64,000 nt of DNA, taken from NCBI RefSeq assembly GCF_024171735.1, contig NZ_JAMTCH010000004.1, forward strand, positions 372,001-436,000. The letters are read 5' to 3'. The notes under the pieces are model-generated. The model had not been told where the DNA came from. It did no database searches and saw only the letters and a list, made by a program, of their open reading frames with translations. Every line of letters starts with the position of its first letter. The stretch's first letter is position 1. The translations under genes and the position numbers were made by a program. This DNA comes from Prauserella alba. Its GTDB lineage: Bacteria; Actinomycetota; Actinomycetes; Mycobacteriales; Pseudonocardiaceae. Below are positions 9,208 to 17,804 of this stretch, piece by piece.

Positions 9208-9582
9208 ATGGCTTTGCTGTTCCTCAACGGCGGCGGCATGCGCGGAGGACCGCTGAACCACCAGTTACAGGACGCCCCGCTCGTGGGCAGGGCGACGTCG
9301 GCACCGAAGTACCGATTCTACTCCGTCGGCGACCGGTTTCCTGCAATGGACGAAACGGAGTCGGAGGGGCGCGCCGTGGTGGGCGAGGTCTACGACATCT
9401 CGCTCGAGGTGTTGCGTGAGCACCTGATCCCGGCGGAGCCGCCGGAGCTGGAGATCGGCCTGATCGAGCTCGCCGACGGCGCCTCGTGCCTGGCGACGGT
9501 GCTGCGCAAGCCGTACCGGGGCGACGACCTGGTCGACATCTCGGACATCGGTGACTGGCGCCGCTACCGCGGATGGGAGTGA
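9208..9582 (+). CDS. Allophanate-hydrolase C-terminal-like (AtzF-C/GGCT fold) protein
   Basis: This 124-residue stand-alone protein resembles the C-terminal domain of allophanate hydrolase (AtzF) and related gamma-glutamylcyclotransferase-fold proteins. It has LFLNGGGMRGGPLNHQL at the start, a central GEVYDIS, and the closing pattern IGLIELADG...VDISDIGDWRRYRGW. AtzF acts at the end of urea/allophanate breakdown, so a role in ureide or nitrogen release after purine degradation is plausible but unproven. AAAGGAGCG precedes ATG 9208, and the gene sits 32 bases after the permease, so co-transcription is likely. Confidence 0.75.
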   Translation: MALLFLNGGGMRGGPLNHQLQDAPLVGRATSAPKYRFYSVGDRFPAMDETESEGRAVVGEVYDISLEVLREHLIPAEPPELEIGLIELADGASCLATVLRKPYRGDDLVDISDIGDWRRYRGWE

Positions 9583-9614
9583 CCCGCCGAGCGCGGCGAA
9601 CTCACCGCACGCGA

Positions 9615-10406
9615 TCAGCGGCGGCGGGGTTTTCCACCCCTGCCGCCGCTACCGCGCTTCCCCGGCTTTCCGGACTTTCCCGGCTTTCCGGGTTTTCCGG
9701 TACGGATTCGTTGTTTCCCGCCGGGCGACGTCGACTGTTCGGCTGCGGGTTTCGGCTGCTTGGGTGTCGGACCGCGGCCGCGGGTGCTGTTGACGGTCCT
9801 GCCGCGGACGATCCCGATGAACTCTTCCATCAGGTCCGACGTCTCGTCCTCGGGCCACGACAGGGCGACCTGGGACTGCGGCACCGGAAACCGCTCGGTG
9901 CCGGTCAACGGCCGGTACGTGAGGCTCTTGCGATGGTGCAGCCGGGCCAGCGACTGCGGCACGACCAGGACTCCCACGCCGGCCGACACCAGTTCGATGG
10001 CGCCCGCCGTGGTGTCGGGGCGGGCGATCGCCGGTTGCCCCGGCAGCTGTTCCCAGGTGAGCGTGTCGTCGTGGGGGTGCAGCACGACGTCGTCGGCGAG
10101 GTCGTCGACGGACAGCTCGTCGGCGACGGTGAGCAGATGCTCCTTCTCGACCACCACGACGGTCGTCTCGGTGTAGAGGGGAATCGCGTGCAGACCGGTG
10201 CGGTCGGTGGGCAGGCGGAGCAGGACGGCGTCGGCGTGGCCGTCGCGTACCAGGTCGGCGGCGTCGGCCGCCGCAACGCCGGCCAGTTCGAGCGGCACGT
10301 CGGGCACGCGCTCACGCCACATCCGCACCCACTTGTCCGGGGTCACCCCCGGGACATAGGCGAGCCGGAACGCCCGGGGCTCGTCACGCTCGTCGGTGGT
10401 GCTCAC
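9615..10406 (-). CDS. LysR-type substrate-binding domain protein without HTH
   Basis: Residues 1-195 of this 263-residue protein have the periplasmic-binding-like fold of LysR effector domains (RLAYVPGVTPDKWVRMWRERVPDV at the start, GVGVLVVPQSLARL in the middle). There is no N-terminal winged helix, so it is not a classical LysR regulator. The C-terminal 60 residues are disordered and strongly basic, built from GKPGK-type repeats, and may bind DNA or RNA. Such proteins are usually paired with DUF5997 in actinobacteria (from memory), and that gene lies divergently 57 bases away. Confidence 0.8.
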   Translation of the reverse strand: MSTTDERDEPRAFRLAYVPGVTPDKWVRMWRERVPDVPLELAGVAAADAADLVRDGHADAVLLRLPTDRTGLHAIPLYTETTVVVVEKEHLLTVADELSVDDLADDVVLHPHDDTLTWEQLPGQPAIARPDTTAGAIELVSAGVGVLVVPQSLARLHHRKSLTYRPLTGTERFPVPQSQVALSWPEDETSDLMEEFIGIVRGRTVNSTRGRGPTPKQPKPAAEQSTSPGGKQRIRTGKPGKPGKSGKPGKRGSGGRGGKPRRR

Positions 10407-10463
10407 GGCGTCAGATTACCGGGTGCGGTCGCCTCGCACGGTCGGCCGGATACGCTGGTCGAC

Positions 10464-10856
10464 ATGACGTCGCGCAAGACCACCCAGACGATGAAGCCCG
10501 CCACCGCGGCGAAGAAGCTGGGCGTCTACCTCGAAGCAACGCCCGCCGAGTTCCAGGAGGGCGTGGTCTCCCGCGACGAGCTGAACGCACTGCAGACCAG
10601 TCCGCCGGAATGGCTGCGGGACCTGCGCCGCAACGGCCCGCACCCGCGCCAGGTCGTCGCCGCCAAACTCGGCATCTCGATCGGCGGGCTCGCCCGCGCC
10701 GGTCTGATGGACCCGCTCACGACCGAGCAGATCAACGCGATCAAGGACGAGAACCCGGAGTGGCTCCAGCGCGAACGCGCCACCCAAGCCGAGGTGAAGA
10801 AGGAAGCTGCCAGGGCGAAGGAGAAGAGCTCCGAGTCCGACCAGCGGCGTTCCTGA
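10464..10856 (+). CDS. DUF5997 family protein
   Basis: This 130-residue protein of unknown function is found across actinobacteria. The recognisable core is KLGVYLEATPAEFQ, ELNALQTSPPEWLRDLRRNG, VAAKLGISIGGLARAG and a Lys/Glu-rich tail. The internal VAAKLGISIGGLARAG segment looks helix-turn-helix-like, so a DNA-binding or partner-binding role is possible. ATG 10464 follows a TACGCT -10 (10451-10456) by 7 bases, indicating a leaderless transcript. It is divergent from the LysR-effector-domain protein and convergent with the oxiA-like gene. Confidence 0.85.
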   Translation: MTSRKTTQTMKPATAAKKLGVYLEATPAEFQEGVVSRDELNALQTSPPEWLRDLRRNGPHPRQVVAAKLGISIGGLARAGLMDPLTTEQINAIKDENPEWLQRERATQAEVKKEAARAKEKSSESDQRRS

Positions 10857-10880
10857 GGCGAGCAGTGGGTCGGCCTCGTC

Positions 10881-10917
10881 GCTCACACCGGTCCCGGAGC
10901 ACCTGGCCGGTGTGAGC
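10881..10917. terminator. Bidirectional terminator between DUF5997 and oxiA-like genes
   Basis: An 11-bp perfect stem (10881-10891 with 10907-10917) with a 15-base loop lies between two convergent genes. Confidence 0.7.
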
Positions 10918-10934
10918 CTGGCGTCACCCCCGTC

Positions 10935-11426
10935 CTACATGTGGGCCTCGGCTTCGGCGACGGCCTTCCGGATCCGGGGATAGGTGCCGCAGCGGCAGAT
11001 GTTTCGGAGGGTGTCGAGGTCGGCGTCGGTGACGGCGCGCCCCTCGGACCGGACGCGGCGCACGAGGGCGACCGCGGCCATGATCTGACCGGGTTGGCAG
11101 TATCCGCACTGCGCGACGTCGTGGTCCAGCCACGCCTCCTGCATGGGATGCAGCTCCCGGCCGACCGTGGCGGGTAGCCCTTCGATGGTAGTGATCTCGT
11201 CCTCGGGGCCGACGTCGCCGACCGGCACCGAGCAGGGGTTGAACGCCTGGCCGTTGAGATGGCTGGTGCATGCTTTGCAGACGTTGATCCCACAGCCGTA
11301 TTTCGGGCCGGTGATGCCGAGGATGTCGCGTAACACCCACAGCAGCCGGACATCCGGGGCCACGTCGACGGTCATCTGCTCGCCGTTGACGCGGAAGGTG
11401 TGCTCAGGCAAGTAGGTCTCCTTCAC
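10935..11426 (-). CDS. oxiA: OxiA-like [2Fe-2S] subunit of aldehyde-oxidising molybdenum hydroxylase
   Basis: This 163-residue small subunit is of the isoquinoline 1-oxidoreductase alpha type. The first cluster motif is CGINVCKAC with a further Cys in NPCSV; the second is CGYCQPGQ and CRCGTYP. It overlaps the upstream large subunit by ATGA (start 11426, stop 11423). In Streptomyces sp. K30 the order lcp-oxiB-oxiA is known, and OxiAB oxidises the oligo-isoprenoid aldehydes released by Lcp. The same gene order here supports that role; the name rests on context plus family, not on close sequence comparison. Confidence 0.85.
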   Translation of the reverse strand: MKETYLPEHTFRVNGEQMTVDVAPDVRLLWVLRDILGITGPKYGCGINVCKACTSHLNGQAFNPCSVPVGDVGPEDEITTIEGLPATVGRELHPMQEAWLDHDVAQCGYCQPGQIMAAVALVRRVRSEGRAVTDADLDTLRNICRCGTYPRIRKAVAEAEAHM

Positions 11427-13720
11427 CAGGCATGATCCCTGCCGTCGGTGGGCGACTGCGGGACGGGCGGAACGGTCGGTTTCGGTTCGAACGACAATGT
11501 GTCGTGGTTGATGGGGAAGCTGGTCGGCATCGTTCCGGTCGCGCGACGATAGGCGCAGGCCACGGCCGAGACCGAGGCCGCCACGCCGAGTTCACCGGCG
11601 CCTCCCGGCTCGTCGCTGCTGTCGGGCAGCACGATGATCTGCAGTTCGGGCGGGGTGTTCCACTGCCGTGTGTAGAAGTAGTTATCCCAGCTGGCCTCGA
11701 GGAAACTGCCGTCACGCAGATGCAAGCTCGAGGTCAGTGCCAGCGCGATGCCGTCGTTGATGCAGCCCATCATCTGGGCCTCCAGGCCGCGGGGATTCAC
11801 GGCGAGCCCGACGTCGACAGCGAACACGACCTTCGTGACCCGCGGTCCGGCTACTGCGTTGCGGATCGGCCGTTCGACCGTCTCGCGGCGGCAGTCCAGT
11901 TCGACCAGGCATGCGCTGACGGCCTTGTACTCGGCGTGGAAGGCGATGCCCTGGGCCAGGCCGTCGGGCATCTGCCGCCCCCAGTCACCGGCCCGGGCGA
12001 CTTTCTCCAGGGCCCTCCGGGACCGGTCGTCTCGCAGGAATGCCCGCCGTAGCTCGTAGGGGTCCCGGTCCATCCTCGTGGCGAGTTCGTCGACCATGAG
12101 CTCCCGTGCGCACGTCACGTCCGGGGAGTACACGTTGCGCATGCTGCCGGTGTTGAATCCCTTGTCCGTTTCGGTTAGCAATCGGCTGTTGAAGCCGAAG
12201 TCGTACGACATGGTCTGCGACAGCTGGAAGAACGTCTCCGCGAACCCGATGTCGCCCACCGGCAACTGAGCTGCCGTCGCCGTGATGATCTCGCCGAGCC
12301 CGTGCCCGAGATCGGTGGAGACGCTGGTGTGCCGCTGGTCGTAGCGCAGCACCGTGTCGCCCTTGTACGAGATGCGGACGCGGGAGGTGGCCATGGGATG
12401 GGTCCGGCCCTGCCGGGAATCGTCTGCCCGGTGCCACATCAAGCGGACGGGCTTGCCGAACCGCTGGGAGGCTTCCGCGGCCTCGAGCGCACCATCGAAG
12501 AACAGCTTGCGGCCGAACGACCCGCCGCCCTCGGTGACGTGGACGGTCACCGCACGCTGCGGAAGTCCCAGTCGCGCCGCGACCGTCTGCTTGGCCACGA
12601 TGGGCGATTTCAACGACGACCAGATCTCGGCCCGGTCGGCACGGACGTCGGCGATCGCGCAGTTGGGTTCGAGTGCACTGTTGCTGCGGAAGTGGAACGT
12701 GAACGTCTCGTCCACCGTGTCGGTCAGCGGTGGTTTCCGGACCAGCGGCAGCTCCGCCGCCCGCAACTCCTCGCGAACGTCGTCGTCGGACTTGCCCTCC
12801 GCCGTGCCGGGCCGCCACGACACGCGGAGCGCACGCACCGCGTCGATGCACTGACCGAAGGTCTCGCCGCGCACCGCCACGCCGGTGGAGATCCGCGCGA
12901 CGTCGGTGATGCCCGGCATCCCGCGAACCTCGCCGAGATTGGCGACCGAGCCGACCACGCCGTTGACGGTCGGCGCGCGGCACACCATCGTCGGCAGTGC
13001 GTTCGGGACGTCGAGGTCGACGGCGAACTTCTTCTTACCGGTCACCGCCTCGAGTGCGTCGATTCTGCTGCGCGGGGTCCCGATGACCTTGAACGACTCA
13101 CGCTTACGCAGCTCCACGGCGACATTCTCGGCCCGGACGCTCGACGCCTTCGCCGCGAGCTTTCCGATGTCCACCCCGCGGCGGCCGGGACCGGAGACGG
13201 TCCCACCGTCGAGAGTGAGGCGAGTTGCGGGCACGCCGAAGTCCGCCGCGGCGGCGTCGAGCAGCCTCGTGCGGGCCACCGCCGCGGCAACCCGTACCGG
13301 GGTGTAGGTCGAGAAGGTCGTGTTGGAACCACCGGTGAGCTGGTTGAACACCAACTCGGGCCGCGCATCGGCCAAGGTGACGCGCACCCGTTCGAGCGGC
13401 ACACCGAGCTCCTCGGCGATCAGCATGGCCGTGGAGGTGGTGATGCCCTGCCCGACCTCGGCCCGCGGCAGCGCGAACGAGACCGAGCCGTCGGGGCCCA
13501 CCTCGACGGAGATCAGGTTGGCCGTCGGGGCCGCAGCGACGGTCATCATGTCGTTGAGGTCGACGATCTCGGTGATCTCCGGCGACGGCAACTGAGCGGG
13601 CGCCGGTGAGTGCTGGCCGGCCGACGCGGTGGGCGTACGGCCGAGTTCGGCGGCGGTGACCAGGGTCGGTGCTGCCAGCACATAGCCGAGAAACCGCCGC
13701 CGACCGATCGCATCATGCAC
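11423..13720 (-). CDS. oxiB: OxiB-like Tat-exported molybdopterin subunit
   Basis: This 765-residue large subunit belongs to the xanthine dehydrogenase/isoquinoline oxidoreductase beta family. It starts with a twin-arginine signal (GRRRFLGYVLAAPTLVTAAE), so the enzyme acts outside the membrane, where the large rubber fragments arise. Molybdopterin motifs are visible: RAEVGQGITTSTAMLIAEEL, GGGSFGRKLF, RNVYSPD and the C-terminal GAGELGVAASVSAVACA with its Glu. It lies 6 bases after lcp1 and overlaps oxiA, so translation is coupled. Distinguishing it from other isoquinoline-type aldehyde dehydrogenases depends on the adjacent lcp genes. Confidence 0.87.
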   Translation of the reverse strand: MHDAIGRRRFLGYVLAAPTLVTAAELGRTPTASAGQHSPAPAQLPSPEITEIVDLNDMMTVAAAPTANLISVEVGPDGSVSFALPRAEVGQGITTSTAMLIAEELGVPLERVRVTLADARPELVFNQLTGGSNTTFSTYTPVRVAAAVARTRLLDAAAADFGVPATRLTLDGGTVSGPGRRGVDIGKLAAKASSVRAENVAVELRKRESFKVIGTPRSRIDALEAVTGKKKFAVDLDVPNALPTMVCRAPTVNGVVGSVANLGEVRGMPGITDVARISTGVAVRGETFGQCIDAVRALRVSWRPGTAEGKSDDDVREELRAAELPLVRKPPLTDTVDETFTFHFRSNSALEPNCAIADVRADRAEIWSSLKSPIVAKQTVAARLGLPQRAVTVHVTEGGGSFGRKLFFDGALEAAEASQRFGKPVRLMWHRADDSRQGRTHPMATSRVRISYKGDTVLRYDQRHTSVSTDLGHGLGEIITATAAQLPVGDIGFAETFFQLSQTMSYDFGFNSRLLTETDKGFNTGSMRNVYSPDVTCARELMVDELATRMDRDPYELRRAFLRDDRSRRALEKVARAGDWGRQMPDGLAQGIAFHAEYKAVSACLVELDCRRETVERPIRNAVAGPRVTKVVFAVDVGLAVNPRGLEAQMMGCINDGIALALTSSLHLRDGSFLEASWDNYFYTRQWNTPPELQIIVLPDSSDEPGGAGELGVAASVSAVACAYRRATGTMPTSFPINHDTLSFEPKPTVPPVPQSPTDGRDHAW

Positions 13721-13726
13721 CGCGGG

Positions 13727-14959
13727 TCACTCCGGCCGGTTGTGGGTCGGGATCTCGATCTTCGTCTCCTCACCCTTGGTGAGGTAGAAGAGGATGTACT
13801 TCCGCAGTGCCTCGTCGATGGTCCACGCGACCTCCGGCACCATCGGCAGCGGAACGAGGCCTTCACGGAACTTCACCAGCATCGGCCACGCCTCGGAGAT
13901 GACGTTGTCCCACACGGGTTCGCGCTGTATGCCGTCCCAGTCGGCCACCTCGTCGCCGACCAGGTAGCGCGCGAGCGCGTTGCACAGCGGTCGGCTCAGA
14001 CTCAGCGGACTCGTCTGTTCGGCCAGCTGACTGAGCAGGACGTCGGTGAGCTTGACCCCTTCGGGTGTCGGCCCCATGTTCCTGGCCATGATCTGGTCCG
14101 ACTGCGCATACGCGGCGTCCCAGGTAGCCGGGATGTACTCGTCGGAGATGCCGAGCATGTGCGCGGTCACCTGCCACACGTGAAGGTAGGCTTCCGCGTC
14201 GTCATCGGACATCGGCACCTCCCATTCCCGCATCTTGCGCATCGCGAAGGTCGGCAACGTATGCCAGGTGACGAGCATGTCCTCCTGACTGATCGGGATC
14301 TCCTCCTCAGCGCCGTTGCGCCAATGCGGGGACTGCGGCAGCAGATGCCGGACCGCCGCGTGCACCAGGCGAGTCTTCACGCACTCGACCACGCACGTAC
14401 CCTCGGGCCGGTAGGCGTCCAGTGAACCGACCGCGAATCCGAACAGACTCGTCTTGGCCACGCGGTCCTCCATGTCCGCACCGCCGGCCGAGTAGTACAC
14501 CGAGCGGGCTTCCTTGGGGATCGCGGTCGCGAGGATTCCGCCACCGGGTCCGTTGCACAGGTTCAGGTAGATCCCGCGGCTCTTGTTGAACTCGGCAGCC
14601 CGTTCGAGCTTGTCGCGGTCGGCCCATTGCGGAAGCTGGCGTGCGTGCTCCATGAAGTCCCGCAGGTCGGAGGGCAATCCGCTCGGCAAGGGCTGCTCGT
14701 TACGTTCCCAGTTCCACAACGCCTCGTTGACCTTGGGGATGACGCCACGCTTGAACAGCGACTCGAGCAACGGATCGGCCTCGCTGTCCCACACCCAGTG
14801 CGGATCGGTGCCGTTCCCGTTCCCGGCCACGGAGCGGGCGGGCGACCAGTTCCAGCCGACCAGGGAGCGTGCTTGTGCGGGGGAGGCAGCGACGATGGCG
14901 CCGAGCGCAGCCAACCCTCCACCGGAAATGAGTGCCCGGCGTCGGTTGAAGTCCGCCAT
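13727..14959 (-). CDS. lcp: Latex clearing protein (rubber oxygenase), divergent paralogue
   Basis: This 410-residue haem-b rubber oxygenase of the Lcp/DUF2236 (MpaB-like) family cleaves cis-1,4-polyisoprene extracellularly to aldehyde- and ketone-ended oligomers. Residues 1-30 form a Tat signal (NRRRALISGGG...AQA). Residues equivalent to the essential set of Lcp from Streptomyces K30 (E148, R164, K167, T168 and haem ligand H198) are present as E150, R166, K169, T170 and H200, with identical spacing. The segment before E150 (NLCNGPGGG) differs clearly from the second copy, so substrate or product specificity may differ. AAAGGA precedes ATG 14959. Confidence 0.9.
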   Translation of the reverse strand: MADFNRRRALISGGGLAALGAIVAASPAQARSLVGWNWSPARSVAGNGNGTDPHWVWDSEADPLLESLFKRGVIPKVNEALWNWERNEQPLPSGLPSDLRDFMEHARQLPQWADRDKLERAAEFNKSRGIYLNLCNGPGGGILATAIPKEARSVYYSAGGADMEDRVAKTSLFGFAVGSLDAYRPEGTCVVECVKTRLVHAAVRHLLPQSPHWRNGAEEEIPISQEDMLVTWHTLPTFAMRKMREWEVPMSDDDAEAYLHVWQVTAHMLGISDEYIPATWDAAYAQSDQIMARNMGPTPEGVKLTDVLLSQLAEQTSPLSLSRPLCNALARYLVGDEVADWDGIQREPVWDNVISEAWPMLVKFREGLVPLPMVPEVAWTIDEALRKYILFYLTKGEETKIEIPTHNRPE

Positions 14960-15051
14960 TGCGTGTATTCCTTTCGAAGCTCAGGGATCTTCGTGAGGGA
15001 ACGCGCCTGCACATACGCCGGCGGCGAGATCGAGGCGCGGAAGTGCTCGCG

Positions 15052-16278
15052 TCAGGACGGGCGGTTGCCCTGTGGGATCTCGATGCTGATCGGATAGTCG
15101 GCCTCGGACAGATACAGCAGGACGACCTGCCGGATGAGTTCGTCGAAGAGCCAGTACGTCTCGTCCGACCCGGGGAAGTTGAGGCCGAACTCCCGTGCGG
15201 CGATGAACGGCGGCCAGAACGTCTCGATCATCGGGCCGAACACCGGTTCCCTGTCGATGTCCAGCCAGTCCGCGACCCGGTCGCCGAGCGTGTAACGCGT
15301 GAATGCGCCGAGCAACGGCTTGCTGAGCACGCTTCCGTCCAGTTCGGACCCTAGTTCCAACAGGATCCGCGCAAGATCGCGGCCTTCCGGAGTGGGAGAC
15401 AGGATGGGATCCAAGACCTGCTCGGCCTGACGGTCGGCCTCGTGCCACGACGCCGGGATGTATTCGTCCCGCACCCCGAGCATGTGAGCCGTGACCTGCC
15501 ACGAGTGCAGGTACGCTTCGGCGTCGTCGTCGGAGATCGGGATCTCCCACTCACGCATCTTCTGCATGACCGTAGTGGCCAGGCTGTGCCAGGTGACCAT
15601 GATGTCGGCCTGACTGATCGGAACATCCTCGGGAGCGGCCTGGTTCCACTGTGGAGACTGCGGCAGCAGGTGCCGGACCGCCGAGTGCACCATGCGCGTC
15701 TTCACGCAGGTAACGGTCATCTCCCCGCCAGGGGCGTAGGCGTCGCGGGTGCCGATGTCGTAGCCGAGCTTGGCGGTCTTGGAGATGCGGTCCTTCATGT
15801 TCGCGCCGCCGTAGGAATAATAGACCGCGCGCGCCTCCTTCGGGATGACGGTGCTCATCATCCCGCTCGCCATCGCGTACAACACGCCGAGGTACAGTCC
15901 GCGCCGCTTGGTGAAGTCGAAGGACTGTTCCAACTTGTCGTGATCGACCCACGACGGCAGTCTGCGGGCGCTTTCCATCAGTTCACGCACGTCGGCGGGA
16001 AGTCCGCTCGGCAGCTGCTGATCGTTCGTGGTCCAGGTACGGAGCAGCTCGTTGACACGCGAGACATCACCCCGGTCCAGCAGTGCCGAGATCACCCGGT
16101 CGACCTGCGGATCCCACACCGTGCGGGGGTCTGTGCCGGCGCCCGCTCCTGCCACAGAGCCCGCCGGTGACCACGTCCACAGCGCTTTCGCCTGGGCGGG
16201 CGCCGCAACACCCAACGCACCCAACGCCCCCAGTGCCCCGCCTGCGACCAGCGCCTTTCGTCTGCTCAGTTCTTCCAT
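15052..16278 (-). CDS. lcp: Latex clearing protein (rubber oxygenase), K30-like
   Basis: This 408-residue Lcp has a twin-arginine-type signal (SRRKALVAGGALGALGALG...AQA, residues 5-30). Residue numbering coincides exactly with the characterised Streptomyces K30 enzyme: E148, R164, K167, T168 and H198 are all in place (IPKEARAVYY, MKDRISKTAK, VKTRMVHSAV). It is the first gene of the lcp-lcp-oxiB-oxiA run and is divergent from a TetR regulator. The ATG at 16278 has AGGAG upstream; an open frame reaches further 5' to 16365 but would bury the Tat signal. The paralogue follows after 92 bases. Confidence 0.93.
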   Translation of the reverse strand: MEELSRRKALVAGGALGALGALGVAAPAQAKALWTWSPAGSVAGAGAGTDPRTVWDPQVDRVISALLDRGDVSRVNELLRTWTTNDQQLPSGLPADVRELMESARRLPSWVDHDKLEQSFDFTKRRGLYLGVLYAMASGMMSTVIPKEARAVYYSYGGANMKDRISKTAKLGYDIGTRDAYAPGGEMTVTCVKTRMVHSAVRHLLPQSPQWNQAAPEDVPISQADIMVTWHSLATTVMQKMREWEIPISDDDAEAYLHSWQVTAHMLGVRDEYIPASWHEADRQAEQVLDPILSPTPEGRDLARILLELGSELDGSVLSKPLLGAFTRYTLGDRVADWLDIDREPVFGPMIETFWPPFIAAREFGLNFPGSDETYWLFDELIRQVVLLYLSEADYPISIEIPQGNRPS

Positions 16279-16310
16279 GGTCCGCACTCCTCGTTGAGTT
16301 GCCGATGACC

Positions 16311-16364
16311 GGACAGATACCGTGCCGATTGATACGGTGATACAAACTGCGATTCCGCGTATCA
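16311..16364. promoter_or_regulatory. Candidate TetR operator in tetR-lcp intergenic region
   Basis: The 140-bp divergent gap holds GATAC at 16316, 16331 and 16339 and its complement GTATC at 16359. TGATAC (16338-16343) and GTATCA (16359-16364) form an inverted pair 15 bases apart. The clustering of the same half-site suggests an operator for the neighbouring TetR protein, which is an inference. Confidence 0.4.
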
Positions 16365-16418
16365 TGAGAGCATATGGTTGCTCAGAACACCAGACCTGCC
16401 GTCGACGAAAGGTGATCC

Positions 16419-17102
16419 GTGGAACCGACCCTGCCCGGCGCTGTCGCGTCCGGCACTGGCCTACCCGCGTCGCTGCTCGAACGCGTATTCAGCGAGACCA
16501 GCGAGAACGACGTCGAGGACGCCGCTACCACGCGGGTGCTCGACGCGGCCTACGAGCAGTTCTGCCGGACGGGGATCCGCCGCTCGACGATGGACGACGT
16601 CGCACGGCGAGCGGGCATCTCACGGATCACCGTGTACCGGCGGTTCTCGACGAAGGACGCGCTGGTCGAACACGTGGTCCGGCGCGAGTTCCGGCGTTAC
16701 TTCGACCAGTTCCTGCTCGACATCAGGCCCGCGCGCAGCGCAGCCGAACGGGTCGAGCTGGGTTTCGCCAGCGCGCTGCGCTCTATCCGGCACAACCCCC
16801 TCATCGGCGGTCTCCTCGAGGTCGACCCGGACCTCGTAGTGCCCTCATTACTCGGCGCCGACGGCCGGACGATGGCGACGGTGTCCCGGTTCGTCGCCGA
16901 CCGCCTGCGCACGGAGCAGCATGCGGGCACGGTCTCCGGTGAGGTGGACGTGGACCTCGCGGCCGAGATGATGGTCCGCATGTCGGCATCGTTCCTCGTC
17001 ACCCCGAGCGGACTCGTCGACCTGGACGACGACGGACAGGTCCGCGCGATCGCCAGGCGATTCCTGGTCCCCATGCTGGACCCGCCTGCGACGGCGCGGT
17101 AA
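16419..17102 (+). CDS. TetR/AcrR family regulator, LcpR-like candidate
   Basis: This 227-residue regulator has an N-terminal TetR HTH at about 45-85 (RRSTMDDVARRAGISRITVYRRF) and a C-terminal ligand domain ending near residue 220. The 35-residue extension before the HTH is a little long for the family. GTG 16419 has GAAAGG about 6 bases upstream. It is divergent from the lcp-oxi cluster. In Gordonia polyisoprenivorans a TetR protein (LcpR) next to lcp1 controls rubber oxygenase expression, so the same role is likely here, with a rubber-derived oligomer or acyl compound as possible ligand. Confidence 0.82.
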   Translation: MEPTLPGAVASGTGLPASLLERVFSETSENDVEDAATTRVLDAAYEQFCRTGIRRSTMDDVARRAGISRITVYRRFSTKDALVEHVVRREFRRYFDQFLLDIRPARSAAERVELGFASALRSIRHNPLIGGLLEVDPDLVVPSLLGADGRTMATVSRFVADRLRTEQHAGTVSGEVDVDLAAEMMVRMSASFLVTPSGLVDLDDDGQVRAIARRFLVPMLDPPATAR

Positions 17103-17122
17103 CACCGCGCTCGGGACAAGAC

Positions 17123-17165
17123 AGGGCCCTCGGCCGGAACGTGATGCTCCGGCCGAGGGCCCTGG
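17123..17165. terminator. Bidirectional terminator, 17-bp perfect stem
   Basis: Arms 17123-17139 and 17149-17165 are perfectly complementary around a 9-base loop. The hairpin lies between the convergent tetR and MBL-hydrolase genes. Confidence 0.85.
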
Positions 17166-17177
17166 GACTCCGTCCGC

Positions 17178-17804
17178 TCAGTAGCCGCGGGCGATCCATT
17201 CTTCGAGGTGGGGCGCTTCGGTGCCGATCGTGGTGCCGTCACCGTGTCCGGTGTGGACACGAGTGTCGGCGGGCAGGCTGAAGAGCCGGTCCCGGATGGA
17301 GCCGATGATCGTCGGGAAGTCCGAGAACGACTTGCCGGTGGCGCCCGGCCCTCCGGAGAACAGCGTGTCACCGGAGAACAGCGCCTTGGCCTCCGGCAGG
17401 TGCAGGCACATCGACCCGGGCGAGTGTCCAGGCGTGTGGATCGTCTCGATGTCGGTGCCGGCGACCGAGATCCGCCTGCCCTCCTCCAGCTCGCTGAACG
17501 GCGCGCCGGGGTGGGTCATCTCCCACAGCTGGCGGTCCGCGGGGTGCAGCAGCACCGGCGCGTCGAACTTCTCGCCGAGCTGCGGAGCGTGGGTGATGTG
17601 GTCGTTGTGCCCGTGGGTGCACAGCACGGCGACGACGTTACGGCCCGCGACGGCCTCGGTGATCTTGTCGGCGTCGTGCGCGGCGTCGACGATCACCACC
17701 TCGTTGTCGTCACCGATCAGCCAGACGTTGTTGTCGACCTCCCAGCTGCCGCCGTCGAGTTCGAAGACCCCGCTGGTGACGACCTGGTCGATGCGCGCAG
17801 TCAC
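17178..17804 (-). CDS. MBL-fold metallo-hydrolase linked to mycothiol formaldehyde oxidation
   Basis: This 208-residue metallo-beta-lactamase-fold hydrolase is of glyoxalase II type. The dinuclear metal motif HGHNDH is at about 75-80, with later His ligands in HTPGHSPGS and the C-terminal HTGHGDGTT. It overlaps the mscR gene by GTGA, an arrangement seen widely in actinobacteria. There it is thought to hydrolyse S-formylmycothiol or a related thioester after MscR oxidises hydroxymethyl-mycothiol. The substrate is inferred from this linkage. Confidence 0.88.
   Translation of the reverse strand: MTARIDQVVTSGVFELDGGSWEVDNNVWLIGDDNEVVIVDAAHDADKITEAVAGRNVVAVLCTHGHNDHITHAPQLGEKFDAPVLLHPADRQLWEMTHPGAPFSELEEGRRISVAGTDIETIHTPGHSPGSMCLHLPEAKALFSGDTLFSGGPGATGKSFSDFPTIIGSIRDRLFSLPADTRVHTGHGDGTTIGTEAPHLEEWIARGY

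Noticed and set aside
12302-13609. 435-residue plus-strand frame
   Set aside because: Antisense to oxiB, which has a Tat signal and molybdopterin motifs.
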